A stretch of DNA of 64,000 nucleotides from Pohlia nutans (GCA_022496805.1 CM040094.1:7153501-7217500), one strand, 5' to 3'. Shown: positions 24,051-36,228, counted from the stretch's first letter. Notes: a model not told the origin generated them from the sequence alone. Numbers and translations are program-made.

Positions 24051-26102
24051 TTTAGCCTTTATTATGGTTTTTAGATTTATATTTTGAATTTTATTATATA
24101 ATTTAGTTGCAAAATCAAGAGCATTCCGCCAAATCAATTTTTTTTTGCAAAAACCGCAATTAGCAAATGTCAATGTTTATGAAGACTGTTGGGTTATGAT
24201 TTTATTACGGTCGACGCTAGAGGGAAAAAGTTATGCTTTTTGAAACATTATAGGTGGTCAACTCAAAATTCAAACTAGCTCGCAACTTTTTTTCTTGAAC
24301 GTTTTTTGTAGAGTAAACCCAGGCACTGTAAAAGTGTTTCTTATTAATATTTTTTATACTAGTAAAATTTAAAAAATTTAAAAAATTTAAACAAGGAGGT
24401 GAATGATGGGGTAGCAAGATAAGTACAAGGTTACAATTTAAGTTCAAAGAATATTCAATATTTAGTAGAACTTTTTAATATTTAATTTTTTAATTTAAAA
24501 AAAATAAATTATGTTTGGTTGTGTTTAATGTTCTCTAATTTCAAATACACTTTGATATGGTTAACAATATAGCCATTAAGAAAGCCCAACCATCCCTTCA
24601 ATTGTAAATTTGCAAATATCCAATGTAAATAGCAAACGGGAAAAAAAAATTCAAAGCAATGTGTCGATAAAAATTGTAGATCAAAATTTTTTTACTAACA
24701 AAGCATCAACAATTTTCAAGTGAATTTGTTGAAATTTATTTATACCATGACACTCTTCATATGACAATTTTCAAATTTCTTATACCTTCATACCATAGCA
24801 GGGTCGCCACAAATTTTATTTTTTATAAAATCGTAAGAAAATTTTTAATTGGAAATTATGGAGAGAAAGATAAATAAAATAGGATTCATTGTTTTCTAGC
24901 TATATTTTTCTATAACTAAGCCATTTTGGACCATTTTTAATCAATTTTTTCTCATAAACAAAAATTACGAATCCATTTTTTGGAGGAAGTACTTTATTTT
25001 AAAATATACATTAATACTTGATCGTGGGGTGGTTGCCTTCGCTATAGTACTACAAGACTGTGCAAATCTAAAAAATAAAAATAAAATTGCAAGTCCACTT
25101 CTAAAAATTATTTTTTTAGAAATTTACGGTGAGGCATGGTTTCTATAAAATATAGATAAACTAGATTTGGAATTCTAATTTTAATCCAAGTTATAACAAC
25201 CAAATTAAAAAGGAATTGGAAAGGCATGAACACATAACAATTCCAACTATTAAAAAGACGTCTTCAATATGTTTGTTGTGCACTACGTAGACCCAAGCTC
25301 TCTTAGACGTTAAATTACATAAATATTTTACCTGAGTACAAAGTATTGAGGTTGAAGTACATGGCTACTTCCAAAACCTTAAATAAATAGCATAATACAA
25401 TTCGTGGAGAGATGTTTCTTGGATTCATGGGGAACCTCAAATTTAAAGCAACTTCATTATATCTACTTGCAAAAAATGTATATAACTATTTTAATAATTT
25501 AATTCATAGTCTTTCTACAATACTAATAAAACAAATGGAGATGGTACCCTGTAACAAACCTACTTGATTTCCATTCATCCATGGAAAAAGCCTCCTTGTG
25601 TTTGATGTCCAGAAATGATTGAATTGTCCAACTTTACCAAAAACCTTGTTAAACCTTAAAAGCTAATTGTAAAGGACGAACAAATTCTTTTTCCACAGAG
25701 ATTGAATTTTTTTAATTATTTTTTACTTTGAAGCTATCTCTTTTGACAATACCTTCTTAACAACATCCATAATCATCCTACTTATCTAATCTCTAATGGT
25801 TTAATAACATATGTATTAGTATTAATATAAATATATGTCGTATTCATACCTTTGAAAGTTTTCTTTTATCCATTTGGAAAGTTGTAGGAAACTACATGTT
25901 GTATTTTTTATACGAGAATGAAATCGATAGTGCATTTGCACTATTAGAAATTCCACTGCTTGTTTTTCAAGGTGGTAGAAAATCAAAATGCTCATGTATG
26001 TCTTCCAAGTTTTATCATATATGATAAAAATGAATTATGCGAAGTCAACTACACTGACTACTTCATTAATTTTTATGCCACATAGAATTCTCAAGCCTAA
26101 TT
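24051..26102. other. Spacer between the inverted-repeat arms
   Basis: AT-rich, with no recognised gene, RNA or complete MITE. It separates two divergent promoters. Confidence 0.5.
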
Positions 26103-26306
26103 TCAACCATTGATTTTTCATCCTTGATTTCCAACCATTGTTTTTACATTTACATCCATTTCTTTCTCATCCCCATTCTAGATTTTTCCATTGATTATGT
26201 GGCATTAAATCTCAACCATTGGATCTCTTAGTTCTCAACCATTCATTTTCCAACTTTAATTTTCCACCATTGATCTTAAGAATTAATCTCATTAGTAGGC
26301 ACATGC

Positions 26307-26315
26307 TATAAATAG
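26307..26315 (+). promoter_or_regulatory. TATA box of the right Dof-like gene
   Basis: TATAAATAG, 449 bp before the ATG, in an arm identical to the left copy. Only about 200 bp of upstream sequence is shared before the arm ends. Confidence 0.75.
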
Positions 26316-26763
26316 AGCCTATTTTTTCCTTATTTCCTCATTCTCGGACTCACATTTTGTGTGCTCTCTCTTCCTCTCACTCTTCTTGCATTTTCTTTCC
26401 ATTCATTTAATTTAATTTCACTCTGCTCAATACCCTCTACTTTACTTTCTGTGCTTCATGAGAGCATATTTGCAGCCCATTTCTTGTACACGTATATTGA
26501 TACAGCAGTCTCTACAGCTCAATATACATTGATTTCTCTCGCTAAGTCACTAATTGAACCCAAGTACCAGTACGTTACTAAGTTCAGTACAAAGTCACCG
26601 GCTTCACTGTTCTGGATTGCCTCTATCTTTCCACAGCATTGATTTCTACTCTCTGTGCTCACTTCCCCTCTCTGTACTCTCTCCCTTCCAGTCACTTCTC
26701 ACTGCCATTCTCCATTTCTTCTTTGTCCAGTTGATTCTCTCCTACTTTTCATTTTTCTCTTTT

Positions 26764-27708
26764 ATGACTGAGCCCAAAATGGCACCCTGTACCGACGACC
26801 TCTCTGTGGAACAGTGCTATTTTTGTGGCTTTCAGTCCAGTTCTTTTAAATTCAAGTATTATGATAATAAGAAAACCAGTCAACCACGTTACCAATGTCC
26901 CAGTTGCTACAAGCTATTCACTGGGGGCGCTCCCAAGCGATCTAGAGGCAAAATCTACCTGAAGAAGAGAAATCAAGATCCAGATGAATTGCAAGGTCTA
27001 GACAAACAATGTCCTCATTGTGGATTGGCGAACAATGCGGCCTTCAAGTACTACAACAATCGTTCATTATTGCAACCCCGCTTCAAATGCCTAAGTTGTG
27101 ACCTTCAATTTCAAATGCACTTGGTGGGCGAAGGCCATGAAAGGTGTTTATCACACACGAGAGCCAAACAAAGAAAAAAAGAAAAAGAAAATTGTGTCAA
27201 CATCACAAACACTTGTGAGGATGATGAGTTTGTAATGAACCTAGAACAAGAAATCATCAATCAAGAAGAGCTTCAAAGTAGTGAATCTTGCACTATTTCC
27301 ACTTCATGGCCGGCCTCTATTCCTACACACGACGGTTGCATGATCAACGCAAATGAAGATGATTCACGTCCCATGACAAACTTATTACTTGAGGCTTCAA
27401 GTTCATGTGACGAAAATGGCGTATATTTAGGCCAAAATGTAAGTATGATGGAGGAGCAACAATTTGAAAATAGTTGGAGCGTTGGGAGCGAATCATGTCA
27501 AGAGATCCCTAGTGTTGTTGAGCCATGCCAAGTGTTGCCGGGGCTTAATCATGAAGAGTATTTGGAGTCGAATGTTGATAATAGTTGGCGCATTGAGGAC
27601 AACCTTGATGAAGTGTTTGATGAAACCCTCCAAAACTTTAACATAGACACTTGGAATGGAGAGGAGATTCTAGACTTTGAAAATTTGTCTGAAGACAAGA
27701 TGTCATGA
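26764..27708 (+). CDS. Double Dof-like zinc-finger protein, right copy
   Basis: Encodes the same 314 residues as the left copy, with no amino-acid difference: fingers at C18-C48 and C83-C112, a basic segment at 133-142 and an acidic tail. The start is the ATG at 26,764; the longer open frame upstream begins with TTG and belongs to the leader. The gene faces away from its twin, so the two promoters point outward from a shared 2.7-kb spacer. Downstream, the transcript would run into the T/A-rich tract at 28,160-28,210. Transcription from both copies would give self-complementary RNA only if read-through crossed the spacer. Confidence 0.8.
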   Translation: MTEPKMAPCTDDLSVEQCYFCGFQSSSFKFKYYDNKKTSQPRYQCPSCYKLFTGGAPKRSRGKIYLKKRNQDPDELQGLDKQCPHCGLANNAAFKYYNNRSLLQPRFKCLSCDLQFQMHLVGEGHERCLSHTRAKQRKKEKENCVNITNTCEDDEFVMNLEQEIINQEELQSSESCTISTSWPASIPTHDGCMINANEDDSRPMTNLLLEASSSCDENGVYLGQNVSMMEEQQFENSWSVGSESCQEIPSVVEPCQVLPGLNHEEYLESNVDNSWRIEDNLDEVFDETLQNFNIDTWNGEEILDFENLSEDKMS

Positions 27709-28175
27709 ATTCCAGCCAGTGAATCATAGATTTGGAATTTTAAATAGACTTTTAGAGACATGTAAACATCATGGATTGATCAAATCCATTGAACTGTATA
27801 TAAATTATAATAATTAACAGATGCTTTTATATTGAGTAAAATTGTTCAAAAGAGATGCATGAGTTTGTATTTTTAGTGCAGATTGAGATCAATCCACTTG
27901 GAATATAATGAGCATTCAGAGATGTAATACATAATCTGCTTTTGACTGAAGTTTGTTGTCTTTGAGAAGGATACTCAATTGCATCTTATGGGAGTTTTTT
28001 TTTGCATGAGCGATGGTTCCATTCAATCACTGATAAACAGTGCATTACATAATCATGAGGCACTAGTTTATTTCAATACAATATCGTGCAATGTACAAGT
28101 ACAGTCTGTGTAGCTTGCATTGGAAGAGACAGTCTTTTCATTTGTGTCAAAACAAAACAGAAAAAAGAAAAGAAG

Positions 28176-28866
28176 AAAAAAAAAAGAGAAAAGAAAAAAG
28201 AAGAAAGAAGAGACACTCGGTCCAGCTTGCTTTGAGCGACTCATTGCAGTCAATGCTTCAGTACTGAATTGCAGTGTTTTAACATGTTGCATTTTTCATA
28301 AGTAAAAAATAACCAAAAATTGAACTATGCATGTTATGTTAAAGAGCTTGGGGCTCAATGAAAAGTGTTTGATGTTGTGTTTGATGTTGTGTGGATGGAT
28401 TTTGTCAAGGAGGCTTTTAATTCCCTGGAATCTCCCGAGTATTTTGTGCATAGATTGAGCCCAAATGTTAATGGGTATTTTGTACGCATATTTCATGTGA
28501 GTACTGGTTTATTCAATAAGACCAAATTGCTCGCTTTTAGAGCTTTTGAGTGGGTTGTATAAGTTAGAGACATTCCCTTTTGCAGTGAAATAAAAAAAAC
28601 AAAAACAAAAAACAAAAAACAAAACCAAAAAAACAAACAAAGTAAAACAAAAAAAAAACAAAAAACAAAAAACAAAAGCAAAAAATAAAACAAAACAAAA
28701 CCAAAGAAAGAAAGAAAGTTAGAGACATTCTTGTATCCAATTTTGTTTCTTGTTTGACCAGTGATTCTGGTGATATAAAATATGACCCCAGTTGAGTTAT
28801 GATTTTCATAATATGATGAATCCAAGTGGTCATCTTGAAAACCATGATCTTTTGGTGCTTTAGGGG
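28176..28866 (+). repeat. Outer, diverged part of the right inverted-repeat arm
   Basis: Pairs with 20,690-21,360. Contains an A-rich tract of CAAAA-type repeats (28,590-28,710), two AATGTCTCTAACTT-type phrases flanking it, and ends in a family A MITE terminus (CTTTAGGGG-TTAA, TTAA 28,867-28,870). The block around 28,370-28,470 resembles the tandem repeats at 35.7-36.2 kb. Confidence 0.7.
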
Positions 28867-28870
28867 TTAA

Positions 28871-29935
28871 TGGTTTCTGGAGGGACTGGAGTGGAAGTTT
28901 GTTGGTTTGCTTTCTGAAATGCTTCATTTTCTTTGATACATGCATAGTTTTGGGGCTGGAGTTACATATTTCCGCCAACTTGACTACAGTACCCACCAAC
29001 TAGTTTACGTTCATTCAACTTTTCAAAAAACTGCGAATAAAAATCACAAAAAGGATTAATTTTTTGCCTAATTTGGACAAGTTGTAGTGCACAAGATGAT
29101 TCATACATACAATTGATTTTTGATAATAAAAGGTCTTTTATATCTATTTTTATTTGAAATTAAAACCATCATTTTTTACCCTTAATTCGAAAGGCTATAA
29201 ATACAAATTTTGTTACTTATGGTTCATAAAACTTTCAATGAAAAGAATGCAAATACTCTGTAGAATCATTGGAAAAAAAATCATGAGTTTTGAGGTCATA
29301 TTTACTAAAATATCAATGTTTGGAGTTTTTAGTTTAGAGATGTTCAATTTGAATATAAATTATACATTTTTTAAATATTTGATCCAAAAATTGTTCAAAG
29401 AAGTAATTTTTCACACTTCAAATGGAACAAAAATATTGTGATAAAATCTGACACTTTTTGTAACCTGACATTGTATTAGATATTGGGCGTCTGTTGTCTA
29501 ATTAGATGAGTGTCAAATTTGTTAAACAAATTGAATGATAGATTCTCAAATATGCAAGAATATTTTAGAATACTCTAGGACAATCCAAACATCGTCTAAG
29601 AATATGATTGTTTCACACATGAGAAGTGTATTAATTAGAAATCTTGTCACCATGTCCGACACTTTGTCTTGTCGACTAGTAAGACAAACTTGTGGCACAT
29701 CTATGATATTGGTGTAATGAGTGAAGTGGAGAGAAGAGTCAAACTCATATCACACTAACAATCTAGATTAGGACCATTTCAGGGTGGTTTCTATTTAATA
29801 TTCTTTTTTTGAAAACAGTTGCTCCAAGCCTTTAGTTGTGACAAATATGCAGAATTCTCTCTACTTTACTAATTATGATTCAAACTTTTGCTAGAAATTT
29901 ACATTTAAACATTTATTTAACTTTGAACATGTATT
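28871..29935. other. Gene-free AT-rich stretch
   Basis: Only short chance ORFs; no gene or element recognised. Confidence 0.5.
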
Positions 29936-29939
29936 GTAT

Positions 29940-30344
29940 TTTCTTTCAAGATTCCAAAGATTCCAAGGACTCAAACTATTCAACATTGATATAATATAAA
30001 AAAATTGTAATTATTATATAGTGTTAATGACGTAGTAATGGCAAATGTTTACATATTGTACACTCTTTCTTTGTTACAAATTTGTCACCCTGGTGAGAAA
30101 ACATCCTTTAGGTCATCAACCTCCCTTACTACCATGTTCCAAATTCACTTGCATTGACGTTTTAAATTTTTCCTCGCAGATCAACCAACATTGTTGCACA
30201 TCTTGAAAGATTTTTGTGTTCATATAAAAGACATCTACAATTCTTTAGTTGACATAGAGTCAAAATTGTGGGGTCCAAATAACTTATTAAAGTAATGAAA
30301 TTGTTCTTGGACACAATGCGTCCATGTGGGTCTTTAAAGCTTAA
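29940..30344 (+). repeat. Dispersed repeat, family J, copy 1
   Basis: Matches 32,880-33,257 in direct orientation, including CCATGTTCCAAATTCACTTGC and GGACACAATGCGTCC. The right end runs into a family K fragment (AAAGGACATACTAAGCCCC at 30,350) at a TTAA, like other abutting pairs. Confidence 0.65.
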
Positions 30345-30727
30345 AGGACATACTAAGCCCCTCAGACTTAGTTTTCACAATTTTCAAACCACTTTGAGTT
30401 TTTGACCATAAATTGCTAATAAAAAAATTATTTTTATGAATTGTTTTCAATCATATTTGTGGAAAGGAATAGTATATACCTACATTTTTAGAATGTAAAT
30501 TACTACTATATTTTGAAGTTAAAACTTAAAAGTAATCCTTTCTTTTCAAATTGGAAAATGTCCGTCACAGGTTAAACATTTTCAACACTCTACTCTACAT
30601 GTAAACTTTTCACTATTTTTACAAGCCCTCTTGAATTTCCATTAGATCTACGAGCATTCTTGCAACCTAAGCAAAGTTTCTTATATGACATAGACATTGC
30701 ATAGTTGCACACATATATGCAAGGATG

Positions 30728-31070
30728 GTTTAGTTGCTAGAATTCTCTTGTCCGACTCTAGCATGAACCAACCTAGTTATATAAACTATCATGTTGGACA
30801 TTGGTACATGAGACAACCTAGCTATATAAACCTCGTTCATTATATAATATTGATAGTGCATAGTCGCATGCATGCATACAAGGAGCCAAAGATGGTTGAA
30901 CCGAACGATAGAACTATTGTGTTGAACTCTAGCACGAGCCAACCTAATTATATAAACTATCATGTCACTATGGCATGAGCCAACGTAGTTATACACCTTA
31001 TCGTGTTATACTTTAGTATGAGACAACTTAGTTGTATAAACCTAGTCTTTTATATAATGTAGATAGTGGA
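30728..31070. repeat. Degenerate tandem repeats with TATATAAAC core
   Basis: About five to six units of roughly 35-60 bp sharing CATGAGCCAACCTAGTTATA and ATAAAC phrases, interrupted in the middle by unrelated sequence. Both strands give short ORFs that are by-products of the repeat. Confidence 0.65.
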
Positions 31071-32164
31071 GAGTTCAGTTGTTGGGACTAAGTGGCTTAA
31101 ATGGAGTAGGAGAGAGGCTACCTGCAAGGGCATAATGTACAAGCGCATAGACTCTACTCTTCTGCCACCTATGCCCTCTTCATGTTGAGTGGCACCGCTT
31201 GTTTGCAACTTAAATGTGTTGGGGTCATATTTAGCCAAACTAAATCAGGTTTCAATCCTAGTTCATAACTGTCATTATGAACATGTGTTTAATAGGGCAT
31301 TTTTAGTGGTTGGTGTGAAAATCAAGAAAATAAGAAAGACAACATAAATAAAAGAGAATTAGTTCATTTGTAAATGCGAGAACTCTTTCTCACTAAACAT
31401 GATTAATTCATAACTTATTAACTCAAAATCACTAGTTTGGGTTGAATCCTTTCAGCAATATAAAAAAAGTTCTTTCATTCAAACCTTAGGCATCAAAACA
31501 TAGGCTGAGAAAAAAATTAGTTTGATGTAGAAGGCCCTTCAATCCCTCTCCCCATCCTACTCATCATATTAATAAAAATCAATTGTTTTAAGCACCATAT
31601 GTGGAAAGTGACCCTTGTCCACTAAATTTCTCTTGGAACCTAACTTAAGATTAAAGTTTTTTATTTTATTTTAATGAAGAGCTCTTCATTGTTGAATATT
31701 GTTTACTAGAATTAAATGCTTTAAATATTGAGATTCATACTAACCATTTCATCCACTTTATTGTGAATGAATCAATAACCATGCATGTGTTCAAGAACCA
31801 TTTGTATGACACATCTATTATCTATTTCAAATATTTTAGCATTGGACCCAAATCACACAATCTGCAATTGTCCTATGTGGCAAGAAAAAAATAAAATGCA
31901 TTCATTTCTTTTTGAATAATATAGGCTACTATATAAGAGATGTGGCAGTAGAGAACCAAATACAAGTTATTAATATTTTTGAGATTTGAAATTAGGTATG
32001 AAAATTCAATATGGCACAAAAAGTAATGAAGTAATGTAGTTGGTTTGGCATTGTTATATATGATAAAAGAAGTGTAGGCATACATGGGCATTTTTTTTTT
32101 TATCACTTAGAAAACAAGTAGTAGAATTCCTAATCCTACAAATGAGAAATTAGCTTCATTTTGG

Positions 32165-32352
32165 TTTTAGAACTACCACATGAAGTTTCATACAACTTCC
32201 CAGATGGATAATAAAAGCCTTCAAACATATGGACATAACATAAATTTATAGTTATACCAGTATATTTTCTTAAGCCATTAGAGATTACCACATGTAGTTT
32301 CATACAACTTTCCAAATGGTTTAAAACAGTTGTCCAAGGTATGGACATGACA
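32165..32352. repeat. Tandem pair of about 70-bp units
   Basis: 32,170-32,240 and 32,284-32,352 share CCACATG, AGTTTCATACAACTT and ATATGGACAT-type phrases. Surrounding sequence (31,075-32,880) holds no recognisable gene. Confidence 0.55.
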
Positions 32353-32879
32353 TATCTTATTAATGCCTAAGGACTATGCTCATGCCTAAAATTTTATCAC
32401 TTCACGTGATGCTTTCAAGAACGTAGTTGTATCTCTCATTTGGCATTCATGTAGAAACTTCATCGTTGAAACTCAAAGAAGATTTAGTCGTGAGATTGTA
32501 TGTCAATTTTCAAGACAATCTACCATATATATTACATGATTATAAAGTTTGATTATGAGTTTTTATAAAAAAATTATAGCAAAGTCAACAAGTCATTCAC
32601 TGCAAATATTCTCATGAATTCAAAAACTATGATTAGCATTTGAAATTGAGGAGCTTATATAAATGTATTGTATCTAAGTGCTCATCAAAAAAGGTATTCT
32701 AAAACTAAATACAACAACAATGATTGGTTCTGAACAATTTCTATTTGGATGAAGTGACTTGTTGGTGACATTATGAGCCGGTATTTATGATTGTTATTGA
32801 TTGTTGCTTTGCATAAAATGTGTAAAGATTTCAAAAAGATTTTTCAAAAAAAATACTATAGAATGCACAAAAGAGATTC

Positions 32880-33257
32880 CAAATATTTTGAAAAGATTCC
32901 ATTTTACATATATTTAAACATTTTTGGTAATTATTATATAGTATTAATGATGCAATAATGGCAAATGTTTTTTATACTATATACTTTGTATTTTTGAAAA
33001 ATGTGATGTCCTAGTGTAGAAACGCCCTCCAAGTCATCAATTTCTCTAACTACCATGTTCCAAATTCACTTGCGTTGAAATTTTAGTTTTTTCTTGGTGG
33101 ATTGATCAACATAATTGCACATCTTGAAGGATTTTTGTGCTTTAATAAAAGACATTTACAATCCTCTAGTTAACATTGAGTCAAAATAATAGTATTCAAA
33201 TAAGCTATTAAAGTAATGAAATGATTCTTGGACACAATGCGTCCTCGTGGGCCTTTA
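32880..33257 (+). repeat. Dispersed repeat, family J, copy 2
   Basis: Direct repeat of 29,940-30,344; ends GGGCCTTTAGGGGTTGA, a slightly eroded terminus of the TTAA superfamily. Confidence 0.65.
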
Positions 33258-33529
33258 GGGGTTGAGCCATTAGGAATTAGATATGTAGCATGAATATAGA
33301 TGTAGCCAATAAGGTATTGTCAAGATGTTTAAGTCCAAAGTAGAAAATAAATTCAATGGGAAAATCATGTTTCTATTTTATAATCATCTTTTAGAGTTTA
33401 CCAAGGTTTTTAGTAAAGGTGGACTATTCAATAATTTTGGGACATCAAACATGGAAATGTGGAAACGTGGGAATTGCGTTCCATGTTTCCCGTGTTGTTA
33501 TTTTTGTTTTTGCTTTTTTGAATAATTTA

Positions 33530-33850
33530 TTTATAATTCAATTCAATTATGGTGATGAAATTCAATTGAAAATCCCTAACTTTTACACCATAGGCCCAGA
33601 AGCCACAAAACAACTTCAGTGCACCTCTACATGTCGAGAGCTTGTCGACGATGCCAGGAATGAGATCATAAATTTCCATATTCCTTCTTTCATAATTTAA
33701 TTCAATTTATAGTGATGAAGTTCAATTAAATGTCCATAACTTTCACATCATCTCTTCAAACGCGACGAAACAAACTCCGTGCACCCCTCCTTGTAAAGAG
33801 CTTTTTGATGGTGCTAAGAACGTGGCCGGCAGACACACGGTCTGGGAGTT
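33530..33850. repeat. Tandem duplication of about 165 bp
   Basis: 33,530-33,690 and 33,692-33,850 align along their length (ATTCAATT...GGTGATGAA, GTGCACC, GAGCTT). Coding potential is not evident. Confidence 0.6.
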
Positions 33851-33996
33851 CTCAATGTAACAAAACATAACAACAACCTTCCTTCATGTATAGATATGGA
33901 AATCAAATTAGTAAGTTATAAACAACTATCTCCATTTATTTTATGTTTAATGTAAGATACTATGAGTTGAATTGTTTGGATAGTAACATTTAAAGG

Positions 33997-34252
33997 GGAT
34001 GCACATTACAGTCAACCCATTTTTTTGTCCCTGTGCACTAGAGTGCTAATCTTTAGAAATCAATTCAGACATGTTACAAAGATTTTTAAGAAATTTGAAT
34101 TTTCTACAATTCTTATATGCTTTTTTTTAAGGTGAAAATTCTTTTGGATTCTAAAAATCTTGGTTGCATTTGTCTTAATTGATTTCTAAAGATTAGCACT
34201 CTAATGCACAGGGACAAAAAAAATGGGTTGACCATAGTGTGCATTCCCCCCA
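33997..34252. mobile_element. Foldback element with about 70-bp inverted arms
   Basis: Starts GGGGATGCACATTACAGTCA and ends with its near-exact mirror at 34,252. The arms run past GTGCTAATCTTTAGAAATCA. Loop about 110 bp. No TTAA target. Class unassigned. Confidence 0.75.
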
Positions 34253-34763
34253 TAAGTTGTTTGCCAATAGATAGAATGAAGTAACTTTAAATTTGAGGCT
34301 CTCTATGAACTAAAAAAAACATCTCTCCATAAATTGTGTACTATTAATTCTTTAAGGTTTTGAGAGTATTCATGTACTCCAACTTCAATAATTTGTACTC
34401 ATGTAATTTTACCTTTAAGAGAGCCGAGGTCTACATGGTGCACAACAAACGTATACAACTGTAAATGCCCCATCAATTATCTTTTTTTTATAATTGTATA
34501 TCCTTTTTTAGAACATTGTAAAAGATCTAATTGTTTTTTGTATTACATTATAAGCCATTACTTTAGTTCTTCGAGAAAGGACCTATTTTAGGACCCTAGA
34601 AAGTTAAAATTTTGCAAGGCAGATTTTGGAAGCATAAAAGAGATTTTGATGCATCCATCGTTCTATACAAAGTTTGAGCATACAAAATATTCCACAATAT
34701 TTTTATTTAATTCTATGGTAAACCATCTTCAACATTCTCTTATATCATTACATGAGATCTTAA

Positions 34764-35343
34764 CCCCTAAACGTACCAGGGTGTCCCTGGAATTGACAAT
34801 TTGAGAAAAAACATTATAAACTACCATTTAGAAGAATATTCTCGAATTGATATACAAATGAAAGTTCTAGATCTTGAATTTTAGATTCAATCCGTACGGT
34901 TTGATTCACTAATACAATCACCAATATTTAGTTATAAAATTTGAAAGTTTAAATTAAAAATTCCTTCTAAATTCGATTACAAACTAAATTTCAATATTTT
35001 TTGAGTAAAATTTGTTGGAATGAGTTTGAAATGAGATACTCTTAAATGTGATGATACTTTGAAATATTTGTGTTTCTTAAATTTATGACCTCATTTTTCT
35101 CGATTCCACTTTGAACTAGAGTCAATGCAATTTTGGCTTGGTCAACGACTAGACATACTTGTACATTTGTAATTTTAGAAAAATATGTACTCTAGTATGA
35201 TTAAATCCAGCCATTAGATAGGACAACAACTTGGTGAAGAATCTCCAAAAAATTGGATGAGTTTCATCCAAACATTGATGAGAACGTGAGAAGGCTTTGA
35301 ATTCATTCGTGATCCAGTTTCTGGACTCTGGGACGTTTAGGGG
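34764..35343 (-). mobile_element. TTAA MITE, family C (divergent)
   Basis: 580 bp, TTAA 34,760-34,763 and 35,344-35,347, ends CCCCTAAACGTACC / GGGACGTTTAGGGG. Interior loosely follows family C. Abuts the next element through one TTAA. Confidence 0.82.
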
Positions 35344-35347
35344 TTAA

Positions 35348-35658
35348 AGATGGTTTTCCCAAATAAGTAGAATCAAATAATGAAAAATATACCATCTCGT
35401 AGTGCATATTCTTCTAAATTCATTAAAAGCAGGTTTTTTTCAATTTTTTTCAATTTGGGATTTTTGATTGAATTTCAAAAGAAAACCTTGAAGATTTCAT
35501 TTAAAAGAATTAATGAAAAATATGATAAATCCAACTGTACGTATTCATCTACACATTGATGTTCACGGCTTTGCTTGTATACCAAATCTATTTTTTTAAT
35601 TCATCAAACATTTTATAACAAATCTTTGAAATTGGTGCATCATCTAGACCTCAAAGGG
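35348..35658 (-). mobile_element. Partial TTAA element, family I
   Basis: Lies between shared TTAA 35,344-35,347 and TTAA 35,659-35,662 (end CCTCAAAGGG). Matches, inverted, the middle of 6030-6936; the left terminus is missing. Confidence 0.6.
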
Positions 35659-35669
35659 TTAAAAAAAAG

Positions 35670-36228
35670 AATTGCAAGTTCAAATTTTTGTGATCACTAC
35701 CTATAATGTTTCGAAGAGCAAAACTTTCCCTCTCAAGGATTGATGGAAAAAAATTATAACCCATCTATGTTCATAAAGATTGACATTGGCTAATTCCATG
35801 CACAAAATACTCAGAATACAAAGCCTCCTTGACAAGAGTCCAGCCACAAAATATCAGGCACTTCCAGACTCAAATGAATCAACGCTACTGTAATCTCTAA
35901 TGAGTCTACAAAAATGCTCAACATGGGAACCCTCCAAACCAGCGAGTCCAAATTTTTCTGTTGACTACCTATAATGTTTCAAGTAGCATAACTTTCTCAA
36001 GCATTGATGGAAAAAAAAATTAAAACCCAATAAGGTTCATAAACATCGACATTGGCTAATTCCATGCACAAAACACTCAAAATATTCCAGGCATACAAAG
36101 CCTCCTTGGCAAAAAATCCGTCCACAAAACATCAGGTACTTCCAGACCAAAGTGTACTCAACACTAGTGTACATGAATCTCTAACGAGTCTACAAAAATG
36201 CTCATCATAGGAACTCTCCAGACCAGCA
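35670..36228. repeat. Tandem duplication of about 280 bp
   Basis: 35,670-35,942 and 35,943-36,228 align throughout (CTACCTATAATGTTTC, ATTGGCTAATTCCATGCACA, CAAAGCCTCCTTG). The GCACAAAATACTC...GCCTCCTTGACAA block is also found inverted in the outer right arm at 28,400-28,460, so this is a dispersed module. Confidence 0.65.

Larger units (their letters stand above)
26103..28175 (+). repeat. Right core arm of the 2,073-bp inverted repeat
   Basis: Mirror of 21,361-23,433 with no difference seen over coding and flanking sequence. Its upstream boundary cuts the CAATGG repeat array after the first unit. Confidence 0.9.

Noticed and set aside
26361..26763. Longer N-terminus (70 more codons) and 93-codon ORF upstream of the Dof-like genes
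   Set aside because: The longer frame begins with TTG and has no ATG before 26,764; the region follows the TATA box and is pyrimidine-rich leader.
28493..28999. 168-codon ORF on the minus strand
   Set aside because: Largely a translation of the CAAAA-type low-complexity tract (Phe/Leu run).
30728..31070. CRISPR-like array
   Set aside because: Units are irregular, degenerate and in a plant nuclear context; an ordinary tandem repeat.
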